Notes: generated by a model from the letters alone, not told the origin. A stretch of DNA of 64,000 bases from Candidatus Gastranaerophilales bacterium (GCA_944323625.1 CALUTD010000008.1:1-64000); one strand, 5' to 3'; counted from the stretch's first letter, positions 53,233 to 63,086 are shown. A program made the numbers and translations.

Positions 53233-53853
53233 CTACAGATAATTTAATATTTCCGTTAAGTCTTTATTGTTAACAATGATATTAGCGTAGGCTTTTAAAA
53301 TTGGTTTTGCGCAGAAAGCAACACGTTTTCCGGCATATTTAAACATGCTTAAATCATTAGCGCCATCACCAACTGTTAGTGTTTCTTCCTCCGAAACATT
53401 CAAAAGTAATTGCAAACGCCTTAACATTTTACCTTTACTGTCAGAAAACATCATCTCTCCGCCGACAAACCCTGTCATCTCTCCGTTTTTAAAGTGCAAA
53501 ATATTTGAAAATTGAGCATCATATTCAAGTATTCTTTGGGCAGGAATTGTTGCTGTTTCAAAACCTCCAGAAAAACAGACAACTTTATATCCCATTTTCT
53601 TAAGTTCTGAAATCGTTTCTTTTGCACCTTTTGTATAAGGTAAATTAGCGCAAATTTCAGTAACAGTTTCCTCTTTTGCCCCTTTTAAAAGCGCTACCCT
53701 CTTTGTAAGACTTTCAAAAAAATCTATTATCCCTGACATTGCATCATGTGTTATTTGTTTTACGGGCAGCTCCATATTATATTCTCTTGCAATAAATTCT
53801 AAAGTTTCACCTTCCATTAATGTAGAATCAAAATCAAAAACCGCTAATTTCAT
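53233..53853 (-). CDS. serB: Phosphoserine phosphatase
   Basis: It releases serine from phosphoserine. The 206-aa HAD enzyme has VFDFDSTLMEGE near residue 5 with both catalytic aspartates, CFSGGFETA near 94 as motif II, KGKMLRRLQLL with the lysine of motif III and VGDGANDLSMFKYAG as motif IV. GAAGGAC precedes the ATG. It is convergent with the prepilin, 20 bp apart. It provides the substrate for CysE encoded in this window. Confidence 0.92.
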   Translation of the reverse strand: MKLAVFDFDSTLMEGETLEFIAREYNMELPVKQITHDAMSGIIDFFESLTKRVALLKGAKEETVTEICANLPYTKGAKETISELKKMGYKVVCFSGGFETATIPAQRILEYDAQFSNILHFKNGEMTGFVGGEMMFSDSKGKMLRRLQLLLNVSEEETLTVGDGANDLSMFKYAGKRVAFCAKPILKAYANIIVNNKDLTEILNYL

Positions 53854-54054
53854 TTTTTGTCCTTCAAGTTTTGTAAATCTTTTATATATAAATTATATAA
53901 GAAATTTGAGTGATGACAAATGTTTTGACTATTCTTAACATTATTTAAAAATCATTATGTAAAAAAATTTTTTGAGAAAAAGTTGTTTTTTTGTTATGTT
54001 ATTGATATAAGATACTAGATGGTAAATAATAGTTCAGAAGAAAAAGGAGAACAG

Positions 54055-55743
54055 ATGGGATTACCAAATGTAGCATATTTTTCGATGGAAATAGCAATTG
54101 ATCAATCAATAGCAACATATTCAGGCGGTTTAGGTTTCTTAGCAGGCTCTCACATGCTGTCAGCCGGCTATCTTCAAATGCCTATGGTTGGTGTTACTAT
54201 ATTATGGTCATATGGTTACTATAACCAAAGAATAGACCATGAAGGGAATGTTGAAGTTGCTTACATCAGAAAACATTATGATTTCTTAACAGATATCAAC
54301 GAAACAGTAGAAGTGGATATTTACGGCGAAAAAGTTAAAGTAAAAGCATATAAACTTGATCCGTCTTTATTCGATACATGTCCTGTTTATTATATGACAA
54401 CAGATATCGAAGGAAACTCGGATTGGGCGCGTTCAATATCACACAAACTCTACGACGGAAACGAAAAAATCAGAATCGCACAGGAAACGGTTCTTGGTAT
54501 TGCAGGTATAAGACTGCTTCAAAAAATTGGGTTCAATTTCGATTGTGTTCATTTAAATGAAGGTCATGCACTTCCTGCAGCGTTTGAATTGTTAAATCAA
54601 TATAATGGTGATTTAGCAAAAGTTAAAGAAAAAGTTGTATTTACGACTCATACACCTGTTGCAGCCGGAAATGAAGTACATTGGGTTGATAATTTGTTAA
54701 AAGGCGGTTTCTTTGCCGGCCGTTCAAGAGAAGAAGCTGTTAAATTAGGTGGTGAACAGTTCTCACTTACAGTTGCAGCATTAAGAATGTCTAGATTGGC
54801 TAATGCAGTTTCACAGCTTCACGGTCTTGTTTCAAATAAAATGTGGAGCTGGGTAGAAGGCAGATGTCCTATAAGAGCTATCACTAATGCAGTTAACCTT
54901 CATTACTGGCAAGATAACAGAATGAAAACTGATAATCTAGAATCTTTACTTGAATCAAAGAAAGAAATGAAAAAAGAAGTATTTGAATTTATTGCAAATA
55001 CTGTCGGTAAAAGACTTGATCCGAATGTATTAACTATTACTTGGGCAAGAAGATTTGCTGATTATAAACGTGCTTGGCTTATATTTATGGATGAAAACAG
55101 AATCCTCAAATTATTAAATGAAAATAAAGTTCAATTGATATTTGCAGGTAAATTCCATCCTGATGATGTAAGCGGTAAAGAAATGTTTAACAAGATATTA
55201 AGAAACTCATACTCTATGAAAAACGTTGTTGTTTTGACAGGTTATGAGCTTGAATTAAGCGGAAAATTAAAAAGAGCTTCAGATATTTGGTTAAATACAC
55301 CTTTAAGACCTTTTGAAGCTTCAGGTACATCAGGCATGTCCGCAAATGCAAACGGTGCTCTTCACCTATCTACATTCGATGGATGGACAGTTGAAGGTAC
55401 TTTCCCGGGTATTAACGGTTTTACTATTGAATATCCGGGCTTGGATGATAATATTCCTTGGGAAGAAAGACATAGAAAAGACTATGAATGCATGATGGAT
55501 ATTATTGAAAATCAAATAATACCAATGTACTACAATGATAAGATAAAATGGGCAACAATGATGCGTCAGGCAATAAGAACTGCCGAAGCATACTTTAATT
55601 CTGACAGAATGGTTGTTGAGTATTACAACAGATTGTATAAACCAATAGCTCATGGTCAGGAAGAAGGCGGAGTTTCAGGAGCAGAATATCAAGAAGCTAC
55701 TACTCCCGCATCTGATGCTTGGACTTTCTCTAATATTAAATAA
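54055..55743 (+). CDS. glgP: Alpha-glucan phosphorylase
   Basis: It releases glucose-1-phosphate from glycogen or maltodextrin with PLP. ATG 54055 is preferred since AAGGAGA lies just before it; ATG 54019 is in frame without such a site. About 562 aa, the short (non-mammalian-type) phosphorylase. It has VAYFSMEIAIDQSIATYSGGLGFLAGS at the start, VHLNEGHALPAAFEL, FTTHTPVAAGNEV, TWARRFADYKRAWL, FAGKFHPDD and the PLP-lysine region with PLRPFEASGTSGMSANANG. Confidence 0.93.
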   Translation: MGLPNVAYFSMEIAIDQSIATYSGGLGFLAGSHMLSAGYLQMPMVGVTILWSYGYYNQRIDHEGNVEVAYIRKHYDFLTDINETVEVDIYGEKVKVKAYKLDPSLFDTCPVYYMTTDIEGNSDWARSISHKLYDGNEKIRIAQETVLGIAGIRLLQKIGFNFDCVHLNEGHALPAAFELLNQYNGDLAKVKEKVVFTTHTPVAAGNEVHWVDNLLKGGFFAGRSREEAVKLGGEQFSLTVAALRMSRLANAVSQLHGLVSNKMWSWVEGRCPIRAITNAVNLHYWQDNRMKTDNLESLLESKKEMKKEVFEFIANTVGKRLDPNVLTITWARRFADYKRAWLIFMDENRILKLLNENKVQLIFAGKFHPDDVSGKEMFNKILRNSYSMKNVVVLTGYELELSGKLKRASDIWLNTPLRPFEASGTSGMSANANGALHLSTFDGWTVEGTFPGINGFTIEYPGLDDNIPWEERHRKDYECMMDIIENQIIPMYYNDKIKWATMMRQAIRTAEAYFNSDRMVVEYYNRLYKPIAHGQEEGGVSGAEYQEATTPASDAWTFSNIK

Positions 55744-55762
55744 TCTTTAATATTGAATAAAA

Positions 55763-55799
55763 AATAAGGGTATACAAATAAGTATACTCTTATTTTTTT
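55763..55799 (+). terminator. glgP terminator
   Basis: AATAAGGGTATAC/GTATACTCTTATT is followed by T6, 20 bp after the stop codon. Confidence 0.8.
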
Positions 55800-55824
55800 A
55801 TGTTGTTTTGAATATAATATTTGT

Positions 55825-56355
55825 ATGAAAAATAAATTAAGGCAATATGCAAAAGAGTTAAGAAATACACTTTCGATTCAAGATTTAAGTGTAAAAATAA
55901 AAAATAATTTGTTTTCAATGCCCGAGTTTAAATCATCAAAGAATATTTTGGCATATTACTCTATGGGCAGTGAAGTTTGTACTTATGACTATTTTGATGA
56001 TTATTCCAAAAACTGGTTTTTACCAAAAATTGATGGAGAGAATTTATTAGTTTGTCCATATAATGGTTGTAAATTGAGTCAAAATCGATACAAAATTTTA
56101 GAACCTGAAAATCAAAATATTTCGGATGAAAGTATAATTGACATGGTTATAATTCCTGCTGTTTGTGCAGATAAAAACGGCTACAGGCTCGGCTACGGCA
56201 AAGGTTATTATGACAGATTTATAAAAAGATTAACGCATAAACCGTTAAAAGTAATACTTGTATATTCTAAACTCTTTTTTGACAATGTATATCCCGATTC
56301 TTTTGATGAGAAATGTGACTTTATTGTTACAGATAAAGAAATATATAAAGTTTAA
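55825..56355 (+). CDS. 5-formyltetrahydrofolate cyclo-ligase
   Basis: A 176-aa enzyme recycling 5-formyl-THF to 5,10-methenyl-THF with ATP. It has KNKLRQYAKELRNTL at the start, the substrate loop ILAYYSMGSEVCTYDY, and the signature DKNGYRLGYGKGYYDRFI near residue 118. TATAAT (55813-55818) stands 6 nt before the ATG, so the mRNA may be leaderless like the helicase's. Confidence 0.93.
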   Translation: MKNKLRQYAKELRNTLSIQDLSVKIKNNLFSMPEFKSSKNILAYYSMGSEVCTYDYFDDYSKNWFLPKIDGENLLVCPYNGCKLSQNRYKILEPENQNISDESIIDMVIIPAVCADKNGYRLGYGKGYYDRFIKRLTHKPLKVILVYSKLFFDNVYPDSFDEKCDFIVTDKEIYKV

Positions 56356-56439
56356 TGTTAAAAAACGGTTAATATATTTGTCTTGTTTGATTTTTAGAGT
56401 AAAATTATAATAGAGTGTAAAACCAATTGGGGATGTATT

Positions 56440-56541
56440 ATGGAATTTTTTAGAAAAAACAGAAAACTTATTTTAATTATTTTAATTGTGTGTTTAGTAT
56501 TATGGTTTTTCGGCGCCGGGATGCTGATGGTATTATTATAA
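56440..56541 (+). CDS. Small single-helix membrane protein
   Basis: 33 codons, MEFFRKNRKLILIILIVCLV then a hydrophobic end with FFGAGMLMVLL. A basic N-terminus followed by one membrane helix suggests insertion with the start inside. GGGG lies about 8 nt upstream. The N-terminus resembles the start of membrane-anchored chaperones (SurA/PpiD type), but nothing follows. It sits 17 nt before the M23 gene. Confidence 0.5.
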   Translation: MEFFRKNRKLILIILIVCLVLWFFGAGMLMVLL

Positions 56542-56558
56542 ATTGTTTGGAATAATTA

Positions 56559-57689
56559 ATGTTTTTATCCTTTAAAAAAATCATATCTATATTTGTAATA
56601 GCCGGCATGTTTTTATTGGCAGCAGATTTTTCTTATGCGCAAAATACTACTTCGCAAATAAAAAAGGTGGAACAAAAAAGGCAGGTAATTAAACAAAAAA
56701 TTAATTCATTAATCAAATTAGAACGTCAAGAAACTAATAAATTAAGCAGAAATCAACAAAAACTTGAAAAAAATCAAATTGCACTTCAAAAGTCGAAAAA
56801 ACAATTTGCACAAAAACAAGAAAATATAACAAACCTTCAAAAGGAATTAGATACTTGTTTAAAACAATATAATTCAAGACAAAGTGCTACAGCAGAAAGA
56901 ATAAGACATATATATAAAACTAAACATACTTTAATTCTCGATTTATTAATTTCAACTAACAGTATAAGCCAATTTTTGGATAGAATTTATTATCAAAATT
57001 TGATAATACAAGCCGATAAGGCTGAAATGCAGTTATTAAGATCCGAGGCAAGAAATATTGCTTTATTAAAGCAAAGAATGGAAAAAGAAAAAAGAGAATT
57101 GTCTCAAATAATAGTTAATATAGACAGAGAAAATTCTAATATAAAAGAAACCATAAGCCAAAATAAATCTATGATTGAAAAAATTCAAAAAGACAAAAAG
57201 GCTTATGAAAAATCAGAAAGAGAATTAAAACGTCAGTCTGATAAGTTAACATCAATGATTTCAAAAACAACAAAGAACAGCGGAGTAACGGTAACAAAAG
57301 GCTTTATACTTCCCGTAAATGGCAGAATTTCCTCTCCTTACGGATGGAGAACACATCCTATATTTAAATCCAAAATTTTCCATACAGGTATAGATTATGC
57401 AGTACCCTATGGTACTCCTATAAAAGCTTCAAATGCAGGAAAAGTAATATATTCCGGATGGTATGGCGGATACGGAAAAGTTGTAATCATTGACCATGGT
57501 TCTTGCACGGGCGCCCCAACAACTACTTTATATGCTCACATGTCACAACAAAAAGTATCAGTAGGTGATAATGTTACAAGAGGTCAGATAATTGGACTTG
57601 TAGGTTCGACCGGATATTCAACTGGACCTCATTGCCACTTTGAAGTCAGAATTAACGGTAAACCCCAAAACCCAAATAATTATCTATAA
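56559..57689 (+). CDS. EnvC/NlpD-type murein hydrolase or activator (M23 peptidase)
   Basis: 376 aa. A signal peptide (FVIAGMFLLAADFSYA), a long coiled coil of about residues 30-230 with many Gln, Lys and Glu, then the M23 domain: FHTGIDYAVPYGTPI (H-x3-D zinc ligands), YAHMSQQKVSVGD and GPHCHFEVRING (H-x-H). All zinc ligands are present, so it may be an active endopeptidase rather than a degenerate EnvC activator. It probably works with the AmiC-type amidase at 35 kb in cell separation. The LptD gene follows after 13 nt. Confidence 0.9.
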   Translation: MFLSFKKIISIFVIAGMFLLAADFSYAQNTTSQIKKVEQKRQVIKQKINSLIKLERQETNKLSRNQQKLEKNQIALQKSKKQFAQKQENITNLQKELDTCLKQYNSRQSATAERIRHIYKTKHTLILDLLISTNSISQFLDRIYYQNLIIQADKAEMQLLRSEARNIALLKQRMEKEKRELSQIIVNIDRENSNIKETISQNKSMIEKIQKDKKAYEKSERELKRQSDKLTSMISKTTKNSGVTVTKGFILPVNGRISSPYGWRTHPIFKSKIFHTGIDYAVPYGTPIKASNAGKVIYSGWYGGYGKVVIIDHGSCTGAPTTTLYAHMSQQKVSVGDNVTRGQIIGLVGSTGYSTGPHCHFEVRINGKPQNPNNYL

Positions 57690-57702
57690 AGGATAGCAAA
57701 AA

Positions 57703-59850
57703 TTGACAAATAAGTATAAAATTTTAATAATATTTATATTCTTTATGACCGCAAATATATCATTTGCAGGTGATTTTTATCCGGAGCTTGGAATAGACCC
57801 TTTTTATTCTTCGCTTAATCCTATGTATACAAATGAAGATGAGTTTGTTCAGGAAGAAGCAACTGTTTTCAATTGGATAAAAAACAAATTTAAAAATAAA
57901 TCTAAAAAGAAAGATAAAGAAGAAGAACAGATTCAATCAGAATATATTGAAGAAAAAGAAGCAATAGAAGAAGAAGTCTCTGAGATAAAACCTGTAAATG
58001 ATATTAAAAAAGAAGAATCAAAATATATAGCGCCTAAAAAACCTATGACAAAAAAAGAGCTTGAAAAAGCTTTAATTCAAGAAGAAAAAGAAAAACAAAA
58101 GGCAAAAGAAGCTGCATTAAAAGAGCAAAACAAGACTTTATCATTAAAGGACAGAATATTTTCTTTTGGTAAAAAGAAAGAGGTAAAAGAAGAAACACAA
58201 GTTGAGATTGATCCGACAATAGAACTTACGGCAGATGTTATGGAATATTATCCCGAACGCTATGAAATAGAAGCCGTCGGAAATGCATTTGTTAATTTTA
58301 AGCTTCAAAAAACTACTTTGAGTGCGAATAAAATAACATTTAATTATGATAGAAATATATTAAAAGCACATCAGGATGTTGTTCTTACAGCTCCCGATTC
58401 AACAACGGAGGGAGATTTTATAAAACTTGATTTAAACAGATTAGAAGGCTGGATAGATAAACCTGTAACGAATACTGAAGATATAAAAATAACAGCAAAA
58501 GAAGCATTTATATATCCTGAAAAGATAGAAGAATATGATGGTATAGCTAAAATCATGAGTGATGAGGTAATAAGACTCGGAGCTGCTTCATTCGCAGGAT
58601 ATGTTGATCAAAGTAACGTTCTGCAAGAGTCAAAGCCGCAAATTTCTGATGACGAAAAAGGTTACTATAACCTCAAAGCAAAAACAATTTTGATAGATGC
58701 AAAAAAAGACCATGATATTATTACTGTAAAAAATGCGGATTTATATTTTAAAAACCACAAAGTCGGAATAATTCCGTCATTAAAAATAGTTACAAATAAA
58801 GACCGTGCAAATGTCGAAACCAACTTACCCGAGTTCGGTTCTGAAAGTATGCTGGGTTCTCACATTGGTCCTGCGGTTGTGTTGAACGTACCCGGTGGTT
58901 CAACTTTAAAATTAGCTCCTATTTTGACATATTCAAAAAGCAAAGTCGGAATAGGTGGTATTGCAAGATTCAGAAATGAATACAACATGACAGAAGTTGC
59001 ATACGGAACCTCAAGAGATGAATTATTAGTAAGAGGGCGTCATAAAATTGCTCCCGGTTTAATGTTAAATTATTCTCGTTTAACCAATCAAAGCGAATGG
59101 TTTTTGGGCTACAGAATGCCTAAGTACTCTGCACAATTAACTTATTCAAGAAGTGATGATGTAAAAGACTTAAAATTAAGATTTTCTCAATTATATTCGG
59201 CTGGTATATTTGTAGACAGACGTGATAATGTAGATTTTGGCGATGCTGAAGGCCGTTTCAGATGGATGACTCAAACCTATAAACCGATATATAAATATGT
59301 AAATGAAGAAGGAAATATTGGTTTTAGTACAGGGTTAATTGCGCAAACTGTCGCTACCGTTTACACAACAGGAGATACTTTAGGTCTTTTCAGAATAGGT
59401 CCTTCTGTTTCAACAAAAGTTGGCCCATGGCAGCAGGCATTTATATATTATCAAACAGCTTCTGCCGGCAATAGTCCTTTTGATTTTGACCGTTACAGAT
59501 ATGGGCGTTCTAATGTTGTTCTTGTTGAAAGTCTTAAGTTATGTAAATACATTACAGTCGGATATTTGGCTTCAATTGCAATGAACAGAGAAGTAAAATC
59601 AGATGATACTTTTCAGGAGAATAGAATACTGCTTAGCTTAGGGCCGGATTATGCAAAAGTAACAATCGGTTATGACTCTTTAAGAAGAAGCACGATGTTC
59701 TTGTTCTCAATGTTGTTGGGAACTGAAGATTCCGAAATTAAATTTGATAAGTCTGTACTTAAGAATCCTGACAGATTTGGAAGAGATAATTCAAAAGTCA
59801 AAAAACCAAAGAAAAAAAATTATAAGAAATATTTAAAAGAAGACGTATAA
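57703..59850 (+). CDS. lptD: LptD/OstA-like LPS-assembly outer-membrane protein
   Basis: 715 aa from TTG 57703 (AAGGAT upstream). A signal peptide (KILIIFIFFMTANISFA), an acidic/lysine-rich linker (residues about 50-165), an OstA-like beta-jellyroll with ELTADVMEYYPERYEIEAVG and SANKITFNYDRNILKAH, and a C-terminal region of repeated aromatic-ended strands (such as YSRLTNQSEWFLGYRMP) that reads as a beta-barrel. It would insert lipopolysaccharide at the outer membrane. The lysine-rich linker and tail (KVKKPKKKNYKKYLKEDV) are unusual. It is the best evidence for an outer membrane. Confidence 0.82.
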   Translation: MTNKYKILIIFIFFMTANISFAGDFYPELGIDPFYSSLNPMYTNEDEFVQEEATVFNWIKNKFKNKSKKKDKEEEQIQSEYIEEKEAIEEEVSEIKPVNDIKKEESKYIAPKKPMTKKELEKALIQEEKEKQKAKEAALKEQNKTLSLKDRIFSFGKKKEVKEETQVEIDPTIELTADVMEYYPERYEIEAVGNAFVNFKLQKTTLSANKITFNYDRNILKAHQDVVLTAPDSTTEGDFIKLDLNRLEGWIDKPVTNTEDIKITAKEAFIYPEKIEEYDGIAKIMSDEVIRLGAASFAGYVDQSNVLQESKPQISDDEKGYYNLKAKTILIDAKKDHDIITVKNADLYFKNHKVGIIPSLKIVTNKDRANVETNLPEFGSESMLGSHIGPAVVLNVPGGSTLKLAPILTYSKSKVGIGGIARFRNEYNMTEVAYGTSRDELLVRGRHKIAPGLMLNYSRLTNQSEWFLGYRMPKYSAQLTYSRSDDVKDLKLRFSQLYSAGIFVDRRDNVDFGDAEGRFRWMTQTYKPIYKYVNEEGNIGFSTGLIAQTVATVYTTGDTLGLFRIGPSVSTKVGPWQQAFIYYQTASAGNSPFDFDRYRYGRSNVVLVESLKLCKYITVGYLASIAMNREVKSDDTFQENRILLSLGPDYAKVTIGYDSLRRSTMFLFSMLLGTEDSEIKFDKSVLKNPDRFGRDNSKVKKPKKKNYKKYLKEDV

Positions 59851-61617
59851 CTATTTGACAAAACAGCCTTCATCTTCCATATCAATCTTATTATCAAAGT
59901 CATTGTCAATTCCATCATAACAAGAGCCTAAAGATTCCGTAGATTCAGCTTTCGGATCATAAATCAAGTATTTTTCAGGTATTTTATTCCAAATATATAA
60001 AAATGTTTCTTTAAGATATTTTGTAATATCAGTATCGTAAATAATTAATACATTCTCATCATTTTGAATATTAGCGGTTTTCGTAAAGTTCATTGAACCG
60101 ATAAATGAAATTTTATCATCGATAATTGCTGCTTTCATATGCATTTTCCCGGCATAATTTTCTGTTTTTACTTTTATTCCTTTCTTTCGAAGCTCTTTAT
60201 GAATTGAATATTTATTATGTGAATTTGTTGCATCATTTATAATTTTAATATCTACTCCTTTTTTATGGGCTTTTTCGAGTGCACCTATCAAACTATAATT
60301 TGTAATATAAAAAATAGGAATATATATATATTCTTTAGCATTTTCAATAATCGGAATTAATGAGCTATTTATAATATCATCTTGAGGAGAAAATAATACC
60401 TTTATTTTTGTTGAATCTAAAAGAACTAAAGATTTATTATTAATAACTTTTTTAAGTTTATGAAAATTTCCGTTATACATTTGATTAAATTCATCTGTAT
60501 ATATTTTTGCCAGCTGTTGTGATTCAATTAATACCGAATAATTTGCATTAAACCCTGTTAAATCAGTACTTGTAATATTACTTGAGCCTGTCCACACTTT
60601 TTTATTGTCAAAAATAAAAAACTTATTATGCATAATTGCATATTTATTTGAGTTTACATAATCCGCATCCGTTTTATAGTTAACAATTTTCTTTTGAAGT
60701 TTTAAGCTATCTTCATAGTAATTTTGGTTTCGGTTATCGAAATCAGTTACCCATCTTATTTTAACCCCTCTTTCTTGAGCTTTTAAAAGAGAATTATATA
60801 TTTCATCTTGATTATTAATTCCATAAATTGCAAAATCAATTGTTTTATTTGCGTTATCAATTTCATTTTTTAATATCCTACAAGCCAGCGTTTCACAACT
60901 ATTTACAGGGATAAATATTTTATTTAAATCTAAAAAAAATATTTTTATATTTCCTTTTTCAAAATAATCTTTTATATATTTTATATTCTTTTTTATTTCT
61001 ATGTTAGAATCTGATATTTTATTTGTATTATCTATATTTAAAATACAAATTTTACATGGTGAAGCATTTTTATTCAATTTGTCCTTTTTAACAATTTTAT
61101 ATGCAGAACTTTCTCTTCCATATTTACAACTCAATTTGTGAAATTTTCGGCTCCCGGTGTTATAAATAACATAATCATCTAAATCAATAGATTTTATTTT
61201 ATCTTTAAGTCTGTATTGAGATTCTTCAGTATCATCAAAAAATAAACCTGTATTTAATAATATTTGCCTGTAACTTTTTCCGTCGACGAATATATCATTG
61301 TATTTTATTTTTACAAATTTATTTTTTAATAATCTACTAACAATCTGTTTCTCTTTGTATTCAATAAAAAATTTTTCAGTTTCTGATAAATCCTTTAAAA
61401 TATCGTGATTATCTAAATTGGAATCTTTATCAATAAAATACAAATTTTTAACTTTTATAGAATCTTTTTCATCAAATATTAAGTTATTATTTATGTCAAC
61501 ATATATTTCAACAGGACTTATAACTTTTAATACTCTGTTATATTTCTGATTCTCTGTTATAACAAATATAATAAAAGTAATTGTTAAAATTGCTACAATT
61601 AATATAAATTTTTTCAT
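59851..61617 (-). CDS. Phospholipase D-like protein with two HKD motifs and extra metal-binding segments
   Basis: 588 aa with an N-terminal membrane helix (FILIVAILTITFIIFVIT). Segments in order: a DINNNLIFDEKD calcium-loop-like stretch near residue 40; a cysteine-containing FHKLSCKYG ... SPCKICIL pair near 165-200; HKD 1, MHNKFFIFDNKKVWTGSSN; HKD 2, MHMKAAIIDDKISFIGSMN; and a C-terminal CYDGIDNDFDNKIDMEDEGC, a calcium-binding-type motif. Two HKDs form one active site for phosphodiester cleavage or transfer. The substrate (lipid or nucleic acid) is unknown. It probably faces the periplasm. Confidence 0.87.
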   Translation of the reverse strand: MKKFILIVAILTITFIIFVITENQKYNRVLKVISPVEIYVDINNNLIFDEKDSIKVKNLYFIDKDSNLDNHDILKDLSETEKFFIEYKEKQIVSRLLKNKFVKIKYNDIFVDGKSYRQILLNTGLFFDDTEESQYRLKDKIKSIDLDDYVIYNTGSRKFHKLSCKYGRESSAYKIVKKDKLNKNASPCKICILNIDNTNKISDSNIEIKKNIKYIKDYFEKGNIKIFFLDLNKIFIPVNSCETLACRILKNEIDNANKTIDFAIYGINNQDEIYNSLLKAQERGVKIRWVTDFDNRNQNYYEDSLKLQKKIVNYKTDADYVNSNKYAIMHNKFFIFDNKKVWTGSSNITSTDLTGFNANYSVLIESQQLAKIYTDEFNQMYNGNFHKLKKVINNKSLVLLDSTKIKVLFSPQDDIINSSLIPIIENAKEYIYIPIFYITNYSLIGALEKAHKKGVDIKIINDATNSHNKYSIHKELRKKGIKVKTENYAGKMHMKAAIIDDKISFIGSMNFTKTANIQNDENVLIIYDTDITKYLKETFLYIWNKIPEKYLIYDPKAESTESLGSCYDGIDNDFDNKIDMEDEGCFVK

Positions 61618-61730
61618 ACATTTTATTATACCTAAAAAGTTATGTCATTTTACATTCCATTAAACGCTTGTATATAATAAATTCTGTTTTTGAGAGAATG
61701 AAAAAAGTAAAAGAATAGAAAGGAATTAAA

Positions 61731-62027
61731 ATGGTAAGTAATGCAAGTATTTTATTTAAGGACGTTAAAAACTTTCTTAGTAATGAGGTAAACAGAGTTT
61801 TCATCGCAGTTATTATGGTTGGTCTTTTAGTTTGCTATAATTGCCTTAGAGTAGAAATGCTGTTTTATGAGTTAAAACAAACAAATGCAAATAATCAAAA
61901 AGAACTTTTAGAAGCTGATAAAAAAATCATATCTAAAGTACATTTTAGATATTTTAATTTAACAAAAAGCTTAGAAGAAATTCATAACGTTAAAATTAAT
62001 ACTAAAGATGGAAAGTTAGAAAAATAA
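61731..62027 (+). CDS. Small membrane protein, unknown
   Basis: 98 aa with one membrane helix (VFIAVIMVGLLVCYNCL, residues about 23-39), then a charged helical part with coiled-coil character (ELKQTNANNQKELLEADKKI). AAAGGAATT precedes the ATG. No family recognised. It is convergent with the CI-like repressor gene. Confidence 0.65.
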   Translation: MVSNASILFKDVKNFLSNEVNRVFIAVIMVGLLVCYNCLRVEMLFYELKQTNANNQKELLEADKKIISKVHFRYFNLTKSLEEIHNVKINTKDGKLEK

Positions 62028-62045
62028 ATTTGATAAACACTAATT

Positions 62046-62558
62046 TTAGCTTGGCTGATTAACTTCAGGCAAGTTGTTTTGGTGTGGAAACTTACCGTAC
62101 AAAAGTTTATCAATATCTACTACAAAATTTTGTTTTATATTTGTTATTATATCGATATTAAAATCCATTTCTCCTGTGACAAGTTTAAGATACTCTTTTT
62201 CGGAAATATTTAATAGTTTAGCCATTTCTCTATCCAAGAAATTATGTTTTTCTTGAATTTCAACAAGACGTTTGCCTGCTTGTGATAGTCTATATCTAAC
62301 GTTTTTATCATTTTGTCTTTCAAAAGTATTATTGTCTTTTTCTACAAACATTTGTCCTTCTCCGGTAAAAAGCCAATTTAAATTCACCTTACAAACGAAT
62401 ACTAGAGAAAGCAATAATTTATTAGCTATTTTTCGTTCAAATGTTTCATAACGCTGAAGTGTTGGCTGCGGAATCCCGAGTTTTTTAGAGAAAGCATATA
62501 CACTTTCTCCATAGTAATTTCTAATTTGTATTAATCTTTTTATTATTTCTTTTTCCAT
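62046..62558 (-). CDS. CI/Cro-like transcriptional repressor
   Basis: About 170 aa from ATG 62558. The upstream TTG at 62594 is rejected because it lies inside the palindromic operator. The N-terminal helix-turn-helix (YAFSKKLGIPQPTLQRYETF) follows RLIQIRNYYG. NWLFTGEGQMF resembles phage-type regulators. The C-terminal half has another helical region (AGKRLVEIQEKHNFLDREMAKLLNIS) that could be a second helix-turn-helix. It probably represses itself and perhaps the gene at 62832. Confidence 0.82.
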   Translation of the reverse strand: MEKEIIKRLIQIRNYYGESVYAFSKKLGIPQPTLQRYETFERKIANKLLLSLVFVCKVNLNWLFTGEGQMFVEKDNNTFERQNDKNVRYRLSQAGKRLVEIQEKHNFLDREMAKLLNISEKEYLKLVTGEMDFNIDIITNIKQNFVVDIDKLLYGKFPHQNNLPEVNQPS

Positions 62559-62586
62559 AGGGTTATCACTTTTGTCATTGACAATG

Positions 62587-62602
62587 TATACCAATTGGTA
62601 TA
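62587..62602. promoter_or_regulatory. 16-bp perfect palindromic operator
   Basis: TATACCAATTGGTATA is fully palindromic and lies 28 bp upstream of the repressor's ATG, where its promoter should be. It is a candidate autoregulatory site. The next 230 bp (62603-62831) hold AT-rich promoter-like DNA and partial inverted repeats (TAAACTACTTTACACT with AGTGTAAA...GTAGTTAAC). Confidence 0.55.
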
Positions 62603-62831
62603 TAATAATTCCATAAGTAAACTACTTTACACTAAAGAACATCAATACCATGTTTATTATAAATTAATGAAGTTTTAATATGAACTATAAATAGCAGTTA
62701 ATCTCATTTTGATATAGTAAATTAAAAATGAAATAGTGTAAATCAACAAATGTAGTAGTTAACTATATGTATAGTATAATTAAATGTTGTTCAAAAAAAA
62801 GTTGGTAAATTAAAAAGAAGAGGGAGTATCT

Positions 62832-63086
62832 ATGATTATTAGTTTTCTTTCTTGTATTTCCGGATATATCGGAAAATATAGATACAGAATCATGAATGCA
62901 GAAAGAAAAGCAGATGAACTATTTAATCAGCGTGTAAAATTTTTAAAGAAAAAGCAGTATGAATATTACTATACAATGGCAATAAATTCACCTGAAATAT
63001 TATGTGACACGCTGGCGAATAGGGATATAGAGGCAATAAAGAGAAAGAATTTAGTTTTTAGTTTATATTCAAAATCAAAAAAGTAA
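62832..63086 (+). CDS. Small hypothetical protein
   Basis: 84 aa. A short hydrophobic N-terminus (MIISFLSCISGYIG) is followed by basic helical sequence with tyrosines (KKKQYEYYYTMAINSPE). AGAGGGAG precedes the ATG. It is divergent from the CI-like repressor. No family recognised; it may be an accessory gene under that repressor. Confidence 0.6.
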   Translation: MIISFLSCISGYIGKYRYRIMNAERKADELFNQRVKFLKKKQYEYYYTMAINSPEILCDTLANRDIEAIKRKNLVFSLYSKSKK

